Source of the DNA: Gammaproteobacteria bacterium
Lineage (GTDB): Bacteria > Pseudomonadota > Gammaproteobacteria > GCA-001735895
Reading direction: 5' to 3'
Assembly (NCBI GenBank): GCA_029864065.1
Contig: JAOTUD010000169.1
Span: 1 to 6,491 of the forward strand
DNA: 6,491 bases
Below, piece by piece: positions 6,341 to 6,491 of this stretch. Position 1 is the first letter of the stretch. Each line of letters begins with the position of its first letter. The notes under the pieces were generated by a model. It saw only the letters and a list, made by a program, of their open reading frames with translations, was not told where the DNA came from and did not search any database. Made by a program: the position numbers and the translations under genes.

Positions 6341-6491
6341 TCAGGCCTCGCAGTTCACCGTGTTCTGGGTGTAGTCGCGGAGCCGCATCAGCTCGGCACT
6401 GTCGCTCATGACGCTGTCGATATCGGTGCGGCCGTGTTGCAGCACAAGGCGATCGTGAAAACTCCTGAAGTAGCGCTCGAACATTTCGCCG
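6341..6491 (-). CDS. C-terminal end of an unidentified protein (partial)
   Basis: An open frame runs from the window edge to a TGA at 6343-6341 and encodes the last 49 residues of a protein. It begins GEMFERYFRSFHDRLVLQHG and ends TQNTVNCEA. The segment is charged, apparently helical and soluble, with a single Cys three residues from the end. I do not recognise the family. The codon pattern is like that of the neighbouring genes, and no competing frame covers the segment convincingly. It is transcribed in the same direction as the cyclase gene, whose start lies 88 bp (ATG 6252) or 40 bp (ATG 6300) downstream, so the two could be cotranscribed. The N-terminal part lies outside the window. Confidence 0.55.
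   Translation of the reverse strand, partial: GEMFERYFRSFHDRLVLQHGRTDIDSVMSDSAELMRLRDYTQNTVNCEA

Overview
The window looks like a chromosomal segment of a GC-rich proteobacterium, probably a gammaproteobacterium. This is inferred from base composition, gene style and the large cyclase/TolB-like/TPR protein; no rRNA or other taxonomic marker is present. There is no tRNA, rRNA, CRISPR array, transposase or phage gene.

Region 1 (1-2521, minus strand) is a tungsten-type aldehyde oxidoreductase operon, transcribed in the order four-cluster ferredoxin (AorA-like), catalytic tungstopterin subunit (AorB-like), intergenic hairpin, FAD/NAD(P) oxidoreductase (AorC-like). The expected electron path is aldehyde to tungstopterin and [4Fe-4S] in the large subunit, then the ferredoxin clusters, then FAD and NAD(P)+. 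The flavoprotein starts with a clear dinucleotide-binding motif but meets an in-frame TAA after 33 codons. The codons after the stop still read as what I take to be the conserved family continuation, so it looks like a recent nonsense mutation or a base-call error.

Region 2 (2522-2765) is a 244-bp divergent control region with a candidate promoter for each direction. Region 3 (2766-4294, plus strand) is a tight moeA-moaD pair for pterin cofactor synthesis and metal insertion, presumably dedicated to the neighbouring oxidoreductase. The two oxidoreductase subunit genes have strong Shine-Dalgarno sequences; moeA and moaD have none that is obvious. This fits abundant enzyme and scarce maturation factors.

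Region 4 (4295-4356) is a short convergent gap with a perfect 19-bp-stem palindrome, probably a bidirectional terminator. Region 5 (4357-6491, minus strand) holds a membrane-anchored protein with a class III nucleotide cyclase domain, a TolB-like domain and TPR repeats. Its cyclase active site departs from the common pattern. Upstream of it is the C-terminal end of a gene I do not recognise.

The most notable points are the interrupted flavoprotein, the hairpin placed exactly between the catalytic and flavin subunit genes, and the atypical cyclase active site. The enzyme system itself belongs to a described family.
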